This document shows, in pieces, positions 27,412 to 34,773 of a stretch of DNA of 54,869 nt. Each line of letters starts with the position of its first letter. Position 1 is the first letter of the stretch. Origin of the DNA: Bacteroidia bacterium (GTDB lineage Bacteria > Bacteroidota > Bacteroidia > SpSt-205); assembly GCA_026413325.1 (NCBI GenBank), contig JANZYW010000006.1, forward strand, positions 1 to 54,869, read 5' to 3'. The notes below the pieces were generated by a model. It searched no databases and was not told where the DNA came from. It saw nothing but the letters and a program-made list of their open reading frames with translations. A program made the translations under genes and the position numbers.

Positions 27412-28358
27412 GCGGATGTCATCCAGATGAGACCTTACCTGATATAGAGCTGTCTATCTGGAGAGGGGAAGCAGCTCTTCGTAAAGGGCTAACGACCGCA
27501 GCCGACTCCCAACGCATGCGAGCTTTTTTCTACGATTGCGTCTACGAAGGAGATACTGCCGTCCCTGATAGCATTTATTTCTACGATCTGCGTTCACTCA
27601 TCCAGGATAGCCTTTTTTGCTGGCTCATCGACACCGTCCAGAAGCGCTATCCCCTTGGATACGACTTTAGCTCATCTTTGAAACCCCTTTTTCAGCGGTG
27701 GAAGCTTCATTTTCCTGAGGACTCACTCCCTGCAGTTGTCACATTTGTCACAGGCTATGGACCTATTGGGGCTCTTACCCTGGAAAGAGATATGTGTCAG
27801 CTCTGCAGTCGGCATCTCATGATAGGGCTACATTATTTTCTCTCCGATACGTTTGGATTTTACCCTCCTGACCTGCCTTATTTTATCCGTAGACGACTCA
27901 CTGAGCCTCACATCCCGACTTTCGTAGCGCTCCGACTTATCCGAAGTAAAATGCCCTCTTTGTCTCCTCGTATGCTACCTCGGCTCATCGATTATATGGT
28001 ATGGTATGGGATCCAGCTGTATGCCTTGGAGAAGCTTCTTCCCCATGTAGAGGAGAGTTTACGCACATTCTATACCTCTGCCCATGAAGAATGGTTGAAG
28101 AAAAATGCTCGCTATGCCTACAAAGAGCTTCTTCCCTATCTACAAGAAAGCCGGTATGCCACCATCCAACCCTTTATCGGAGAGGAGCCTTTCACCAAAC
28201 CCCTGGGCTCGGACTCCCCTCCTCGATTAGGATGGTATTTTGGTTGGCAAGCGGTACGTCGCTATGCCGAGAAACAACACATATCCCTTCGACACCTTCT
28301 CCTCCTCCCTCCCACCCAATATCAAGAAGTATTTGCGAAATCTGGTTACAAACCCTAA
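27345..28358 (+). CDS. GldB-like gliding motility lipoprotein
   Basis: 337 residues. The N-terminus has two arginines, a hydrophobic stretch and a lipobox (LILSGC, Cys26), so it is a lipoprotein. The C-terminus PPRLGWYFGWQAVRRYAE and QYQEVFAKSGYKP is typical of GldB, as is the central MIGLHYFLSDTFGFYPPDLP segment. GldB is needed for gliding and linked to the type IX system in Flavobacterium, but homologues occur in non-gliders. ATG at 27345 is chosen; starts at 27333 and 27378 are possible. The first 67 bp overlap the VWA gene. Confidence 0.72.
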   Translation, partial: ADKYPSSFFRRMAAAALCGLILSGCHPDETLPDIELSIWRGEAALRKGLTTAADSQRMRAFFYDCVYEGDTAVPDSIYFYDLRSLIQDSLFCWLIDTVQKRYPLGYDFSSSLKPLFQRWKLHFPEDSLPAVVTFVTGYGPIGALTLERDMCQLCSRHLMIGLHYFLSDTFGFYPPDLPYFIRRRLTEPHIPTFVALRLIRSKMPSLSPRMLPRLIDYMVWYGIQLYALEKLLPHVEESLRTFYTSAHEEWLKKNARYAYKELLPYLQESRYATIQPFIGEEPFTKPLGSDSPPRLGWYFGWQAVRRYAEKQHISLRHLLLLPPTQYQEVFAKSGYKP

Positions 28359-28376
28359 AAGGGTCTTTACTTTAGT

Positions 28377-28384
28377 TACTTTTG
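28377..28384 (+). promoter_or_regulatory. -7 promoter box of Wzz-like gene 1
   Basis: TACTTTTG, a perfect TAnnTTTG, four bases before the GTG at 28389. It fixes that GTG as the start over the ATG three codons later. Confidence 0.75.
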
Positions 28385-28388
28385 CAGA

Positions 28389-29390
28389 GTGACGGGTATG
28401 TGGCGCATCCTTCATAGGCTTCCTTATGCCTCCTATGTGCATGCTTGGCTTCGCTCTCTCCCCTGGATCGTTGGCATCACGCTGGGTATAAGTGCAGCGA
28501 TAGCCGCATGGCAATATAGCAGACCAGATGAATATCTCTGCAGTGTAGAATTCGTTCCTCCTCATTTGGACGAGTTGAGTGCCATGCCCTTTCCTCGAGT
28601 GGTACCAGGACGTCCCACCGACCTCGAGCGAATCCTGAGCTATCTTAGCTCTGCGAATTTTCTGCAGGGGCTGGTCGATACCTTCCACCTCGTGGAGCAT
28701 TATGGAATAGACTCTCGAGCTCCTATTCGAACCATCCTCAGCCAACTGGATGCAAAGCTAAAAGCCAATATCACCGCTCGCATAACTCGGAACTCCACTA
28801 TTGTACTCCAGATCTATGACGAAGATCCACATTTCGCTTTTCAGATGGTTGAGTTTGCCCTTAGAAAAGTCCAAGAGCAGGTAGCATTTTACGACAGACA
28901 TGAAAGGGCTTACAGAGAATTAGCTCGACAGGAGGAGGAGCTAACTCAGAAGATAGAAAAAATACGAGAGAGGTTGAGTTTTATACGCTCTAAGTATAAA
29001 ATAATCGCCGCACCCGACTTGGAAACCGGTAATATCCAAGTTCCCTATCAAAATCTTCTAAGAAATCCAGAGGCCTTCTCCCACTTCGATGAAGTAGTTT
29101 CTTTGGAATTTGAGCTACGTCGATTAACCCAGTTGAGGGTTGATATAGTGAAAGCCCGGTTAGAGCGAAGTCAGCTAACTCAGATCGGTCAGGAATCTAT
29201 CTGGGTGATTGAGAAACCCGCCCGTCCGATCTTACCCTCTCGTCCCAAAAGACTGCGCTGGATAGTTATGGGGACGACGCTTTCACTTGTTTTCCTTTCT
29301 GCTCTGGTCCTGTATGCCCATTTCTTAGGCTTACTGCATCCTTCCGTGTCCTCTGAGTTAGAGGCAGAGTTGGTTCAGGTAAAGACCTAA
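28389..29390 (+). CDS. Wzz-like chain-length/polysaccharide co-polymerase protein 1
   Basis: 333 residues with Wzz topology: a first membrane segment (about 25-43), a large periplasmic part with a coiled-coil (HERAYRELARQEEELTQKIEKIRERLSFIRSKY), a proline-rich segment (EKPARPILPSRPKR) and a second membrane segment (about 298-316). The motif SRPDEYLCSVEFVPPHL just after the first segment is repeated in the next gene. No tyrosine kinase domain is attached. Wzz proteins set the length of exported polysaccharides, but no Wzy or Wzx gene lies nearby, so the partner is unknown. The GTG start sits four bases after a perfect -7 box. Confidence 0.75.
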   Translation: MTGMWRILHRLPYASYVHAWLRSLPWIVGITLGISAAIAAWQYSRPDEYLCSVEFVPPHLDELSAMPFPRVVPGRPTDLERILSYLSSANFLQGLVDTFHLVEHYGIDSRAPIRTILSQLDAKLKANITARITRNSTIVLQIYDEDPHFAFQMVEFALRKVQEQVAFYDRHERAYRELARQEEELTQKIEKIRERLSFIRSKYKIIAAPDLETGNIQVPYQNLLRNPEAFSHFDEVVSLEFELRRLTQLRVDIVKARLERSQLTQIGQESIWVIEKPARPILPSRPKRLRWIVMGTTLSLVFLSALVLYAHFLGLLHPSVSSELEAELVQVKT

Positions 29391-29408
29391 AATGTGCCGA
29401 AATCATCT

Positions 29409-29416
29409 TACCTTTT
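29409..29416 (+). promoter_or_regulatory. -7 box of Wzz-like gene 2
   Basis: TACCTTTT, one mismatch at the final base, five bases before the GTG at 29422. Confidence 0.45.
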
Positions 29417-29421
29417 AGCGC

Positions 29422-30402
29422 GTGGACGTTTTCTCCTTTGAGAATCTCAAGTTATATCTCCGCGTTGCGCTCCGACATTGGAAGGGGATCGTCGTTTCCT
29501 CTCTGGGAGCCACGCTGGTGATTAGTTTATGGCTTTTTTCGCGGCCGGATGAATACGTCTCGGAAACGGAATTTGTGCCGCCCGATCTGAGTACCGCCTC
29601 TCCTCTCCTGCGAGAAGCCGCTCTGGTACCCGGCACAGCCAGCGATTTAGAGAGAGTCTATAGTTATCTAAACTCCTTTGCCTTACGACAGGCGCTTATC
29701 GATAGTTTCAATTTGTATACCTACTACCATCTTGACAGAGAAAGCTCCCCTCGTAAAAGAGCACAAGCTCTCAACGCTATTCTCAATCGGGTTCTCGACG
29801 TACGCATCACCCGCAACTCAACTATCCTCCTAAGCGTACGGGATACCTCTCCCGACCATGCCTACGCGATGACCGCTTTCTTGGTCAGGCAAGTAGAACG
29901 GTTCTGTAAAGGCATCATCCGCATGGATGAATCTCTCCAAGAGACCGAAAACCAGCTTCAAAAACTAAGCGCAGAAATCCGATCGCTTGAAGAAAGCCTC
30001 TCTTCTCTGCGGGTCAAATACCGAATATTCACTTCTGGAGAAAATCGGAATGGCGCTATCAGCTTGGGCGGTCCAGAAGCACTTGCTCACTACGACAAAG
30101 TACTTAGCCAAGAGACCCGCCTTATCCGCCTCCAAGAAGCCTATGCCCGTTTATTAGAAGAAAAAATCCGCCGAGAAGACTTCCTAAAGGTGTATCCACA
30201 AGTAATTTTTATCATTCAGCCCCCCTATAAACCGATTTTTACCTCCGGTCTCAGCCGATGGCTCCTTTTTCTCATCACGTTGGTGGGTAGCTTTATCTTA
30301 TCTTGTATTCTGTTTCTTTACGCCTACTACATAGGGCTACTCCCCGACAAGAATACATCTTACAAAAATCGAGTTCAGGCAGCAGTTTCCTCGAACTTAT
30401 AG
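29422..30402 (+). CDS. Wzz-like chain-length/polysaccharide co-polymerase protein 2
   Basis: 326 residues, a tandem paralogue of the preceding gene: the same topology (membrane segments about 23-41 and 278-300), the shared SRPDEYVSETEFVPPDL and RITRNSTILLSVRD segments, a coiled coil (ETENQLQKLSAEIRSLEESL) and a proline-rich PPYKPIFTS before the second membrane segment. It has its own -7-like box and GTG start, so the two paralogues may be expressed separately. The 3' end overlaps the convergent aroQ gene by 28 bp. Confidence 0.73.
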   Translation: MDVFSFENLKLYLRVALRHWKGIVVSSLGATLVISLWLFSRPDEYVSETEFVPPDLSTASPLLREAALVPGTASDLERVYSYLNSFALRQALIDSFNLYTYYHLDRESSPRKRAQALNAILNRVLDVRITRNSTILLSVRDTSPDHAYAMTAFLVRQVERFCKGIIRMDESLQETENQLQKLSAEIRSLEESLSSLRVKYRIFTSGENRNGAISLGGPEALAHYDKVLSQETRLIRLQEAYARLLEEKIRREDFLKVYPQVIFIIQPPYKPIFTSGLSRWLLFLITLVGSFILSCILFLYAYYIGLLPDKNTSYKNRVQAAVSSNL

Positions 30403-30821
30403 TGTAGAAGTGCCAGCACCGCCAACTCGTATCCATACATACCTAATCCTGTAATGATGCCGGAGCAAGCTCGAGCTGTTATGAGCCGCTGTCGAAATGG
30501 CTCCCGCTTATAGATTTGGCTGACGTGTACCTCGATACAGGGACGCTGACATCCTTTGATTGCGTCATAAAGGGCATAGCTGGTATGAGCCAGAGCCCCT
30601 GGATTGAGAATCAAACCATCGTAGGCGTCTGTCTCCCAAATCCATTCTATGAGATCTCCTTCATGGGCACTCTCTAAGTAAGAAAAGCGTACCTGATGTC
30701 CATACTTCTCAATCAACCTTGCCCAGACTTGGTCCCATCCCTCCTCCCCATACCAATGGGGCTCTCGCCCCTTTCCTATATATCGTACATTCGGACCATG
30801 AAGGATGCGAATGCGCCTCAT
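30375..30821 (-). CDS. aroQ: type II 3-dehydroquinate dehydratase
   Basis: 148 residues, full length. Converts 3-dehydroquinate to 3-dehydroshikimate in the shikimate pathway. RILHGPNVRYIG is the family N-terminus, Y24 is the catalytic tyrosine position (PHWYGE), LILNPGALAHTSYALYDAI carries the substrate asparagine, and IEVHVSQIYKREPFR carries the catalytic histidine and the lid arginine. The ATG at 30821 is fixed by the family N-terminus and by a perfect -7 box five bases upstream. Both ends overlap opposite-strand genes: 24 bp with xerD at the 5' end and 28 bp with the Wzz-like gene at the 3' end. Confidence 0.95.
   Translation of the reverse strand: MRRIRILHGPNVRYIGKGREPHWYGEEGWDQVWARLIEKYGHQVRFSYLESAHEGDLIEWIWETDAYDGLILNPGALAHTSYALYDAIKGCQRPCIEVHVSQIYKREPFRQRLITARACSGIITGLGMYGYELAVLALLHYKFEETAA
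30786..30793 (+). promoter_or_regulatory. -7 promoter box of xerD, inside aroQ
   Basis: TACATTCG, one mismatch (T to C at the seventh base), four bases before the xerD ATG at 30798. It lies within aroQ codons 10-12. The same TTCG variant occurs before lpd and before the gene at 53542. Confidence 0.5.
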
Positions 30822-31703
30822 ATCCCCAAAAGTATCTTAACGGAATGGCTCCACTACCTCTCTATCGAAAAAGGGCTCAGTCCTACCACGCTAAAGGCCT
30901 ATAAGAAGGACGTTGAACCGCTATTAGAGGGCCCTTTCACCATCGAAGGTATACAAAGTCACCTCCATGAACTTAGCCAGACCCGAGAATGGCAGACCAT
31001 CACTTTAGCTCGAAAACTTTCCGCCCTTCGCGCATTCCTCCGATTCCTCTACGAAGCGGGACATCTCTCAGAGGATTGGTCTCAACTATGGGATTCTCCT
31101 CGTTTCTGGCGGAAAGTGCCGACTTATCTCACCCCCGAAGAAGCTCGTATCTTGATCGACTCGTATCCTCTCACGCATCGGCACAGCCTAAGAAACCGGC
31201 TCTTGTTAGAGCTACTATATAGTGCTGGACTCCGAGTAAGCGAGGCTTGCGGGCTCCGGCTTAGTGACATCCTTCCTGAGGAGCAGATGCTTCGCATATG
31301 GGGAAAAGGGCAGAAACTTCGATGGGTACCCTACGGGCGCAGCCTTCAAGAAGCCCTCCTTCTGTATGAATCGATCCGCCAAGAAAGATACCGCCCCTTG
31401 CGAGGAAAAGAGGACTTCCTACTTCTTAGCCAAAAGGGAGGGGCTCTCACTCGTATCCAGGCTTATCTCATCGTTCGAGAAGCTGCCCATCATGCAGGCA
31501 TAGAGCGCCCTATCTCTCCCCATGCTCTCCGTCACAGTTATGCGACCCATTTACTTTTAGCAGGTATGGATATCGCTTATCTCCAGCTTCTCTTGGGTCA
31601 TGCTTCTCTCACGACGACACAGCATTACCTCCACTACCTCCCCTCAGAGCTTTCACAGGTGATCCAACAGTTCCACCCCCGCGCAAGAGAAGCCCCAAAA
31701 TAA
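30798..31703 (+). CDS. xerD: tyrosine recombinase XerD/XerC type
   Basis: 301 residues, normal for Xer recombinases that resolve chromosome dimers at dif. N-terminal SAM-like domain (TEWLHYLSIEKGLSPTTLKAYKKD) and catalytic domain with the full set R146 (SAGLRVSEA), K170 (GKGQK), H242 and R245 (HALRH), H268 (LLGHAS) and nucleophile Y277 (TTTQHYLHY). No other in-frame ATG, GTG or TTG before the core domain would give a complete protein, so the start must lie inside the 5' end of aroQ. Its 3' end overlaps the next minus-strand gene by 95 bp. It could be XerC; one copy alone cannot decide. Confidence 0.92.
   Translation: MKDANAPHIPKSILTEWLHYLSIEKGLSPTTLKAYKKDVEPLLEGPFTIEGIQSHLHELSQTREWQTITLARKLSALRAFLRFLYEAGHLSEDWSQLWDSPRFWRKVPTYLTPEEARILIDSYPLTHRHSLRNRLLLELLYSAGLRVSEACGLRLSDILPEEQMLRIWGKGQKLRWVPYGRSLQEALLLYESIRQERYRPLRGKEDFLLLSQKGGALTRIQAYLIVREAAHHAGIERPISPHALRHSYATHLLLAGMDIAYLQLLLGHASLTTTQHYLHYLPSELSQVIQQFHPRAREAPK
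30827..30834 (-). promoter_or_regulatory. -7 promoter box of aroQ, inside xerD
   Basis: Minus-strand TACTTTTG, a perfect TAnnTTTG, five bases before the aroQ ATG. It lies within xerD codons 10-13. Confidence 0.75.
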
Positions 31704-32223
31704 ATCCATATATTCCTCCTAAGAGCCCCAGTACTTTTATTCGACTCCCTATTAGCCATAGGAGGTCGCGAGATTTTTGCCTGTACTCCGCGTACAGGGT
31801 TAGCTGCATTTGTACGATTTCTTCGATACGCTGCGGTTCTACTTGTTGACGACGAAGATAGTCCTTTAGCGCTGCAGCTCGTCTGTCAGGGTACGCTTCG
31901 TACGCCTCGATAAGCAAAGGTTCCATAAGCCACTCTCCTGCCGCTTTCAAAGGAGCACTTAGGACCGCTACTCCCACCACCCATAGGATAATCCGAAGGG
32001 GGTCTATGTGACCAAACCGTCGCATTCGAAGGAGGAGGACTATCAGGACTATGAGGAGCCAAACCCCTCCCGCCAAGAGCAGAAACTGGCCCGCCATGAC
32101 CTGATAAGCAAAACCTCCCTTCCAGGCGATATAATCTACGGCCAAAGCACCAGACACATGAAGGAGGATAGCCCAGATACCACTTTTTACCCAGAAACTA
32201 AGGGGCAAGAGATTCATCTCCAT
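31609..32223 (-). CDS. membrane protein of unknown function (DUF4199-like layout)
   Basis: 204 residues with about four hydrophobic segments (roughly 12-32, 38-64, 76-94, 158-178) and a polar helical stretch between the third and fourth (EAYEAYPDRRAAALKDYL and onward). This recalls the DUF4199 layout of Bacteroidota, but I am not sure of the family. The last 30 or so residues are low-complexity (Gly/Ser) and are encoded antisense to the end of xerD, the longest convergent overlap in the window. Its start overlaps the end of the DUF1599 gene by 26 bp, so the two are probably coupled. Confidence 0.6.
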   Translation of the reverse strand: MEMNLLPLSFWVKSGIWAILLHVSGALAVDYIAWKGGFAYQVMAGQFLLLAGGVWLLIVLIVLLLRMRRFGHIDPLRIILWVVGVAVLSAPLKAAGEWLMEPLLIEAYEAYPDRRAAALKDYLRRQQVEPQRIEEIVQMQLTLYAEYRQKSRDLLWLIGSRIKVLGLLGGIYGFILGLLLRGGGTVGSPVKALRGGSGGNAVSS

Positions 32224-32722
32224 ATCGAACCAGATATAGCAATGCGTAATTCATGATATCAAACAAATTATCCTCTATCGCTATGGCGTGACGAGCTGGA
32301 TCTGTGTCCATCTTTCGCAGACGAGCTAGCTTCATAAGAATAAACTCCACGAATGCTAATGGTCGCATGTGACTCCATGCATCTCCATAATCTGCATTCT
32401 TCCGAGTGAGCAAGCTCTCCGCCTCCTGATAAAGAGAACTGAGCGCCTCCTCTACTGGAGACTGCACCCCCCGAAGGCGAAGCAACGCGAGAGCTGCATA
32501 GTTAGCTAAAGCAAGCCAGTCGGCCAAAGTCGATTCGCCAGTAGCCGTTTTTCCTCCGCTTTGCACAAGGGTGCGAATCCGCTGAGCTTTTACGTAGAGA
32601 AGGTCCACGAAAGAAGGTAAGGAGAGCTCAGACCAGCTCTCTCCATATTGATCTCGCTTTGAGGTGAATACCTGACTGGCTTTTTCCCGCCATCGGGTGT
32701 AACCGGAGGGGATCACTTCCAT
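32198..32722 (-). CDS. DUF1599 family protein
   Basis: 174 residues made of two related halves: KRDQYGESWSELSLPSFVDLLYVKAQRI near the N-terminus and RKNADYGDAWSHMRPLAFVEFILMKLARL in the C-terminal half, ending with a DIMNYALLYLVRYG helix. This internal duplication with DYGxxW motifs is typical of DUF1599, an all-alpha family distantly related to nucleotide-processing (MazG-like) proteins; the activity is unknown. A perfect -7 box ends only one base before the ATG at 32722. If transcription starts 4-7 bases after the box, the GTG at 32716 would be the real start. Confidence 0.78.
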   Translation of the reverse strand: MEVIPSGYTRWREKASQVFTSKRDQYGESWSELSLPSFVDLLYVKAQRIRTLVQSGGKTATGESTLADWLALANYAALALLRLRGVQSPVEEALSSLYQEAESLLTRKNADYGDAWSHMRPLAFVEFILMKLARLRKMDTDPARHAIAIEDNLFDIMNYALLYLVRYGDESLAP

Positions 32723-32723
32723 G

Positions 32724-32731
32724 CAAAGGTA
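32724..32731 (-). promoter_or_regulatory. -7 promoter box of the DUF1599 gene
   Basis: Minus-strand TACCTTTG, a perfect TAnnTTTG, one base before the ATG at 32722 and seven before an in-frame GTG at 32716. Confidence 0.65.
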
Positions 32732-32901
32732 TCGGTCCCTGTTTATTCACAGGACTGTTGCAGGCTCAAAGCACGAAAGAGGACATGCAACTGGATCCCA
32801 TTTCCTCTGCTGGCCGCTGTGGCTTAGATGCATCAAATCCTTCTCCTCGAACTTTGTTTTCCTCTGAGAGCTACCCCCCTTCCGAAGAAAAAACTCTCTG
32901 G

Positions 32902-33531
32902 TCAGGCCCGCTCATAAGTGCCAAATACTCTATCCCAGAAAGTCGTAGTCACGCCGAAGCGCTTCTCAGGGGTCTTGAAGTGGTGAAGATTGTGATTTTG
33001 CCACAGAGCCCGCAAAAAAGGAAAAGGAGGATGGGGATACTTGTGAATAGCAAAATGCACGTATTCATATAGACTGTATCCGATGCCAAACCCCGCAAAG
33101 AAAGGCCAAACCTTATCCCACCCCAGGAGTAGCCAGAAAAGAAACCAGAAAACCACTGCTATGGGCATCGTAACGAAAGGGGAAGCAGTAACAAAACGCA
33201 AGTCTCGCGGAATATCATGATGCGCGCCGTGCATGAAGTTGTGCCATCGCTGAACGAGAGGATGGTCCTCTACATAATGCAGAATAAAGCGATGAAGAAT
33301 ATACTCGGTGAAAGTCCACGTTGCGACCCCTCCTATAAAAAGGACACTCGCTAACCATCCAGTCATGCCTTGCCAAAGCACGGCGTATAAAAGCATAGCA
33401 AATGAAAGTCCGCCGTATACAGCCATGGCAAGGTAGGTATTCACATCTCGGTATCGACTGAGCCACTCCCAAGGCTGCTTCCAAAAAACCTGGGGATAGG
33501 TGAACTGCTTCTTGTTAGGTTTGCCTGCCAT
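32902..33531 (-). CDS. fatty acid hydroxylase family protein 1 (FA2H-like)
   Basis: 209 residues, an integral membrane di-iron enzyme with four hydrophobic segments and histidine boxes: EYILHRFILH, RWHNFMHGAHHD, EYVHFAIH and NHNLHHF, then KRFGVTTTFWDRVFGTY. The box pattern resembles fatty acid 2-hydroxylase/Scs7 of sphingolipid metabolism, so a hydroxylated acyl chain in a sphingolipid-like lipid is a plausible product (inference). The ATG at 33531 lies five bases after a perfect -7 box. A second gene of this type lies 157 bp upstream. Confidence 0.85.
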   Translation of the reverse strand: MAGKPNKKQFTYPQVFWKQPWEWLSRYRDVNTYLAMAVYGGLSFAMLLYAVLWQGMTGWLASVLFIGGVATWTFTEYILHRFILHYVEDHPLVQRWHNFMHGAHHDIPRDLRFVTASPFVTMPIAVVFWFLFWLLLGWDKVWPFFAGFGIGYSLYEYVHFAIHKYPHPPFPFLRALWQNHNLHHFKTPEKRFGVTTTFWDRVFGTYERA

Positions 33532-33536
33532 AAAGA

Positions 33537-33544
33537 CAAAGTTA
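33537..33544 (-). promoter_or_regulatory. -7 promoter box of fatty acid hydroxylase gene 1
   Basis: Minus-strand TAACTTTG, a perfect TAnnTTTG, five bases before the ATG at 33531, preceded by an AT-rich stretch. Confidence 0.75.
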
Positions 33545-33643
33545 AGCTTTTATTTTCAATAATCAATTTCCTCTCCCCTGGCTCAAAGCCCCGGCATCTC
33601 CTATCTTTCTATGGAGCGCAGGACGGCAAGCCATGAGGTTCTC

Positions 33644-33678
33644 GGGGTGTGCCAGCACCTGTGGTGCTGGCACACCCC
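33644..33678 (-). terminator. perfect 16-bp hairpin after fatty acid hydroxylase gene 2
   Basis: Arms 33644-33659 and 33663-33678 are perfectly complementary over 16 bp with a 3-base loop, and G+C rich. In minus-strand sense it starts 10 bases after the stop at 33689. There is no T-run after it on either strand, so it may be a terminator, a 3'-end RNA stabiliser or a protein-binding palindrome. Confidence 0.5.
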
Positions 33679-33688
33679 TCCGAGACTC

Positions 33689-34261
33689 TTAGACGCTTCC
33701 AAAGACATAGTCCCACCAACGAGTGGTCACCCCATGGTATTTGTGCGGATCTCGAAAGTGGTGCCAGTGGTGATGGCGCCAGAGAGGTCTTAGCCATCGA
33801 AAAGGTGGTTGCGGCCATACATGTATCGAAAGGTGGAGTCCTTCATACCAGAGATACCCTATAACAAACCCGCTGTAAAATGCCCAGAAAAGTACATGAC
33901 CTCCCCAAAGAAGCCAAAATAGACCGCCAAATACCAAGGCTACTGGTATCGTGAGGCGCAAGGAAGTTACTATGTGCTCTGGTGAATGGGGCTTTCTGTG
34001 ATGAATCCAATGTATATCGTATTTCTGTGCGAGGGGGCGCCCAGGCTTCTCGTGAAAAGCAAAACGATGTATTAGGTACTCGACAAGAGTCCAACAAAGC
34101 CAACCGCTCCCAGCGACAAGAGCGACTTTCCAGACGGGGGCAAATGCCAAGCTCAGGGCAAACCCCACCCCTGCTACGCTTCCATAAACGATGAGAGGGG
34201 GAAGGAGAACCCGAAAAGCACCCACCCCTCGCAATCTGTGCAGGCTCTCAGTAGAATGCAT
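33689..34261 (-). CDS. fatty acid hydroxylase family protein 2
   Basis: 190 residues, membrane di-iron enzyme with the boxes EYLIHRFAFH, DIHWIHHRKPH, YEGLHLSIH and RHHHWHHF, followed by YHGVTTRWWDYVFGS. It shares the layout of the protein at 32902 but differs in many residues, so the two may act on different lipids or positions. The ATG at 34261 stands five bases after a perfect -7 box; a perfect hairpin follows its stop codon, separating it from the first hydroxylase gene. Confidence 0.84.
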   Translation of the reverse strand: MHSTESLHRLRGVGAFRVLLPPLIVYGSVAGVGFALSLAFAPVWKVALVAGSGWLCWTLVEYLIHRFAFHEKPGRPLAQKYDIHWIHHRKPHSPEHIVTSLRLTIPVALVFGGLFWLLWGGHVLFWAFYSGFVIGYLWYEGLHLSIHVWPQPPFRWLRPLWRHHHWHHFRDPHKYHGVTTRWWDYVFGSV

Positions 34262-34266
34262 ACAAC

Positions 34267-34274
34267 CAAAAATA
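34267..34274 (-). promoter_or_regulatory. -7 promoter box of fatty acid hydroxylase gene 2
   Basis: Minus-strand TATTTTTG, a perfect TAnnTTTG, five bases before the ATG at 34261. Confidence 0.75.
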
Positions 34275-34307
34275 CAAAAGATGCCAATGTTCTCTTTCCC
34301 TCTTGCT

Positions 34308-34679
34308 TCAGCTTACCTCTCCAGAAAGACGATTAGCTTCGGGAGGGCGTTTACAACTGCGGCGCAAGGCCACCCAGTCATACCATCGGTCTCTCCACTG
34401 AAGAGGGATGAGCCATAATACAAATGCTGGAAGCAGCCATCCCCCATCCCACAACACACGTCGGATAGCTTCACTCTTTATCCAGATTTTGTCCCCTCGT
34501 TGGTACATCACCGCTTCCACGGGGAGAGGAAGCTTCGAAAGCTCGGTGTAGTCTGTCGGAACGAGCTGTAAACGTTTGGATAAGCTCCAGCGGTAAATCC
34601 ACTTCGCTAATCTCTGGCACAACCGACAGTGCCTATCGTAGTACAGCTTACCCTTTTCTTCCCTTTTGAAGAAAAGCAT
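34308..34679 (-). CDS. DUF393 family thiol-disulfide oxidoreductase-like protein
   Basis: 123 residues. KLYYDRHCRLCQRLAKWIY carries the CxxC that follows the first strand in DUF393 (DCC) proteins, and WYDWVALRRSCKRP is the family C-terminus. A hydrophobic stretch (WLLPAFVLWLIPL) sits in the middle. Redox function is predicted, not shown, for the family. The ATG at 34679 is chosen because it puts the YYDxxCxxC motif at the usual distance from the N-terminus and lies 27 bases after a perfect -7 box; a longer frame reaching a GTG at 34742 spans that box. Confidence 0.75.
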   Translation of the reverse strand: MLFFKREEKGKLYYDRHCRLCQRLAKWIYRWSLSKRLQLVPTDYTELSKLPLPVEAVMYQRGDKIWIKSEAIRRVLWDGGWLLPAFVLWLIPLQWRDRWYDWVALRRSCKRPPEANRLSGEVS

Positions 34680-34706
34680 CGTAATAACACTTTGCCGACT
34701 TACCAC

Positions 34707-34714
34707 CAAATATA
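34707..34714 (-). promoter_or_regulatory. -7 promoter box of the DUF393 gene
   Basis: Minus-strand TATATTTG, a perfect TAnnTTTG, 27 bases before the ATG at 34679, giving a leader of about 20 nt. Confidence 0.6.
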
Positions 34715-34773
34715 CCCCCATACCCTCAGGCAGCACCCGCACCTTGCCCGATATGAGGGAGCGAAGCTATCAA

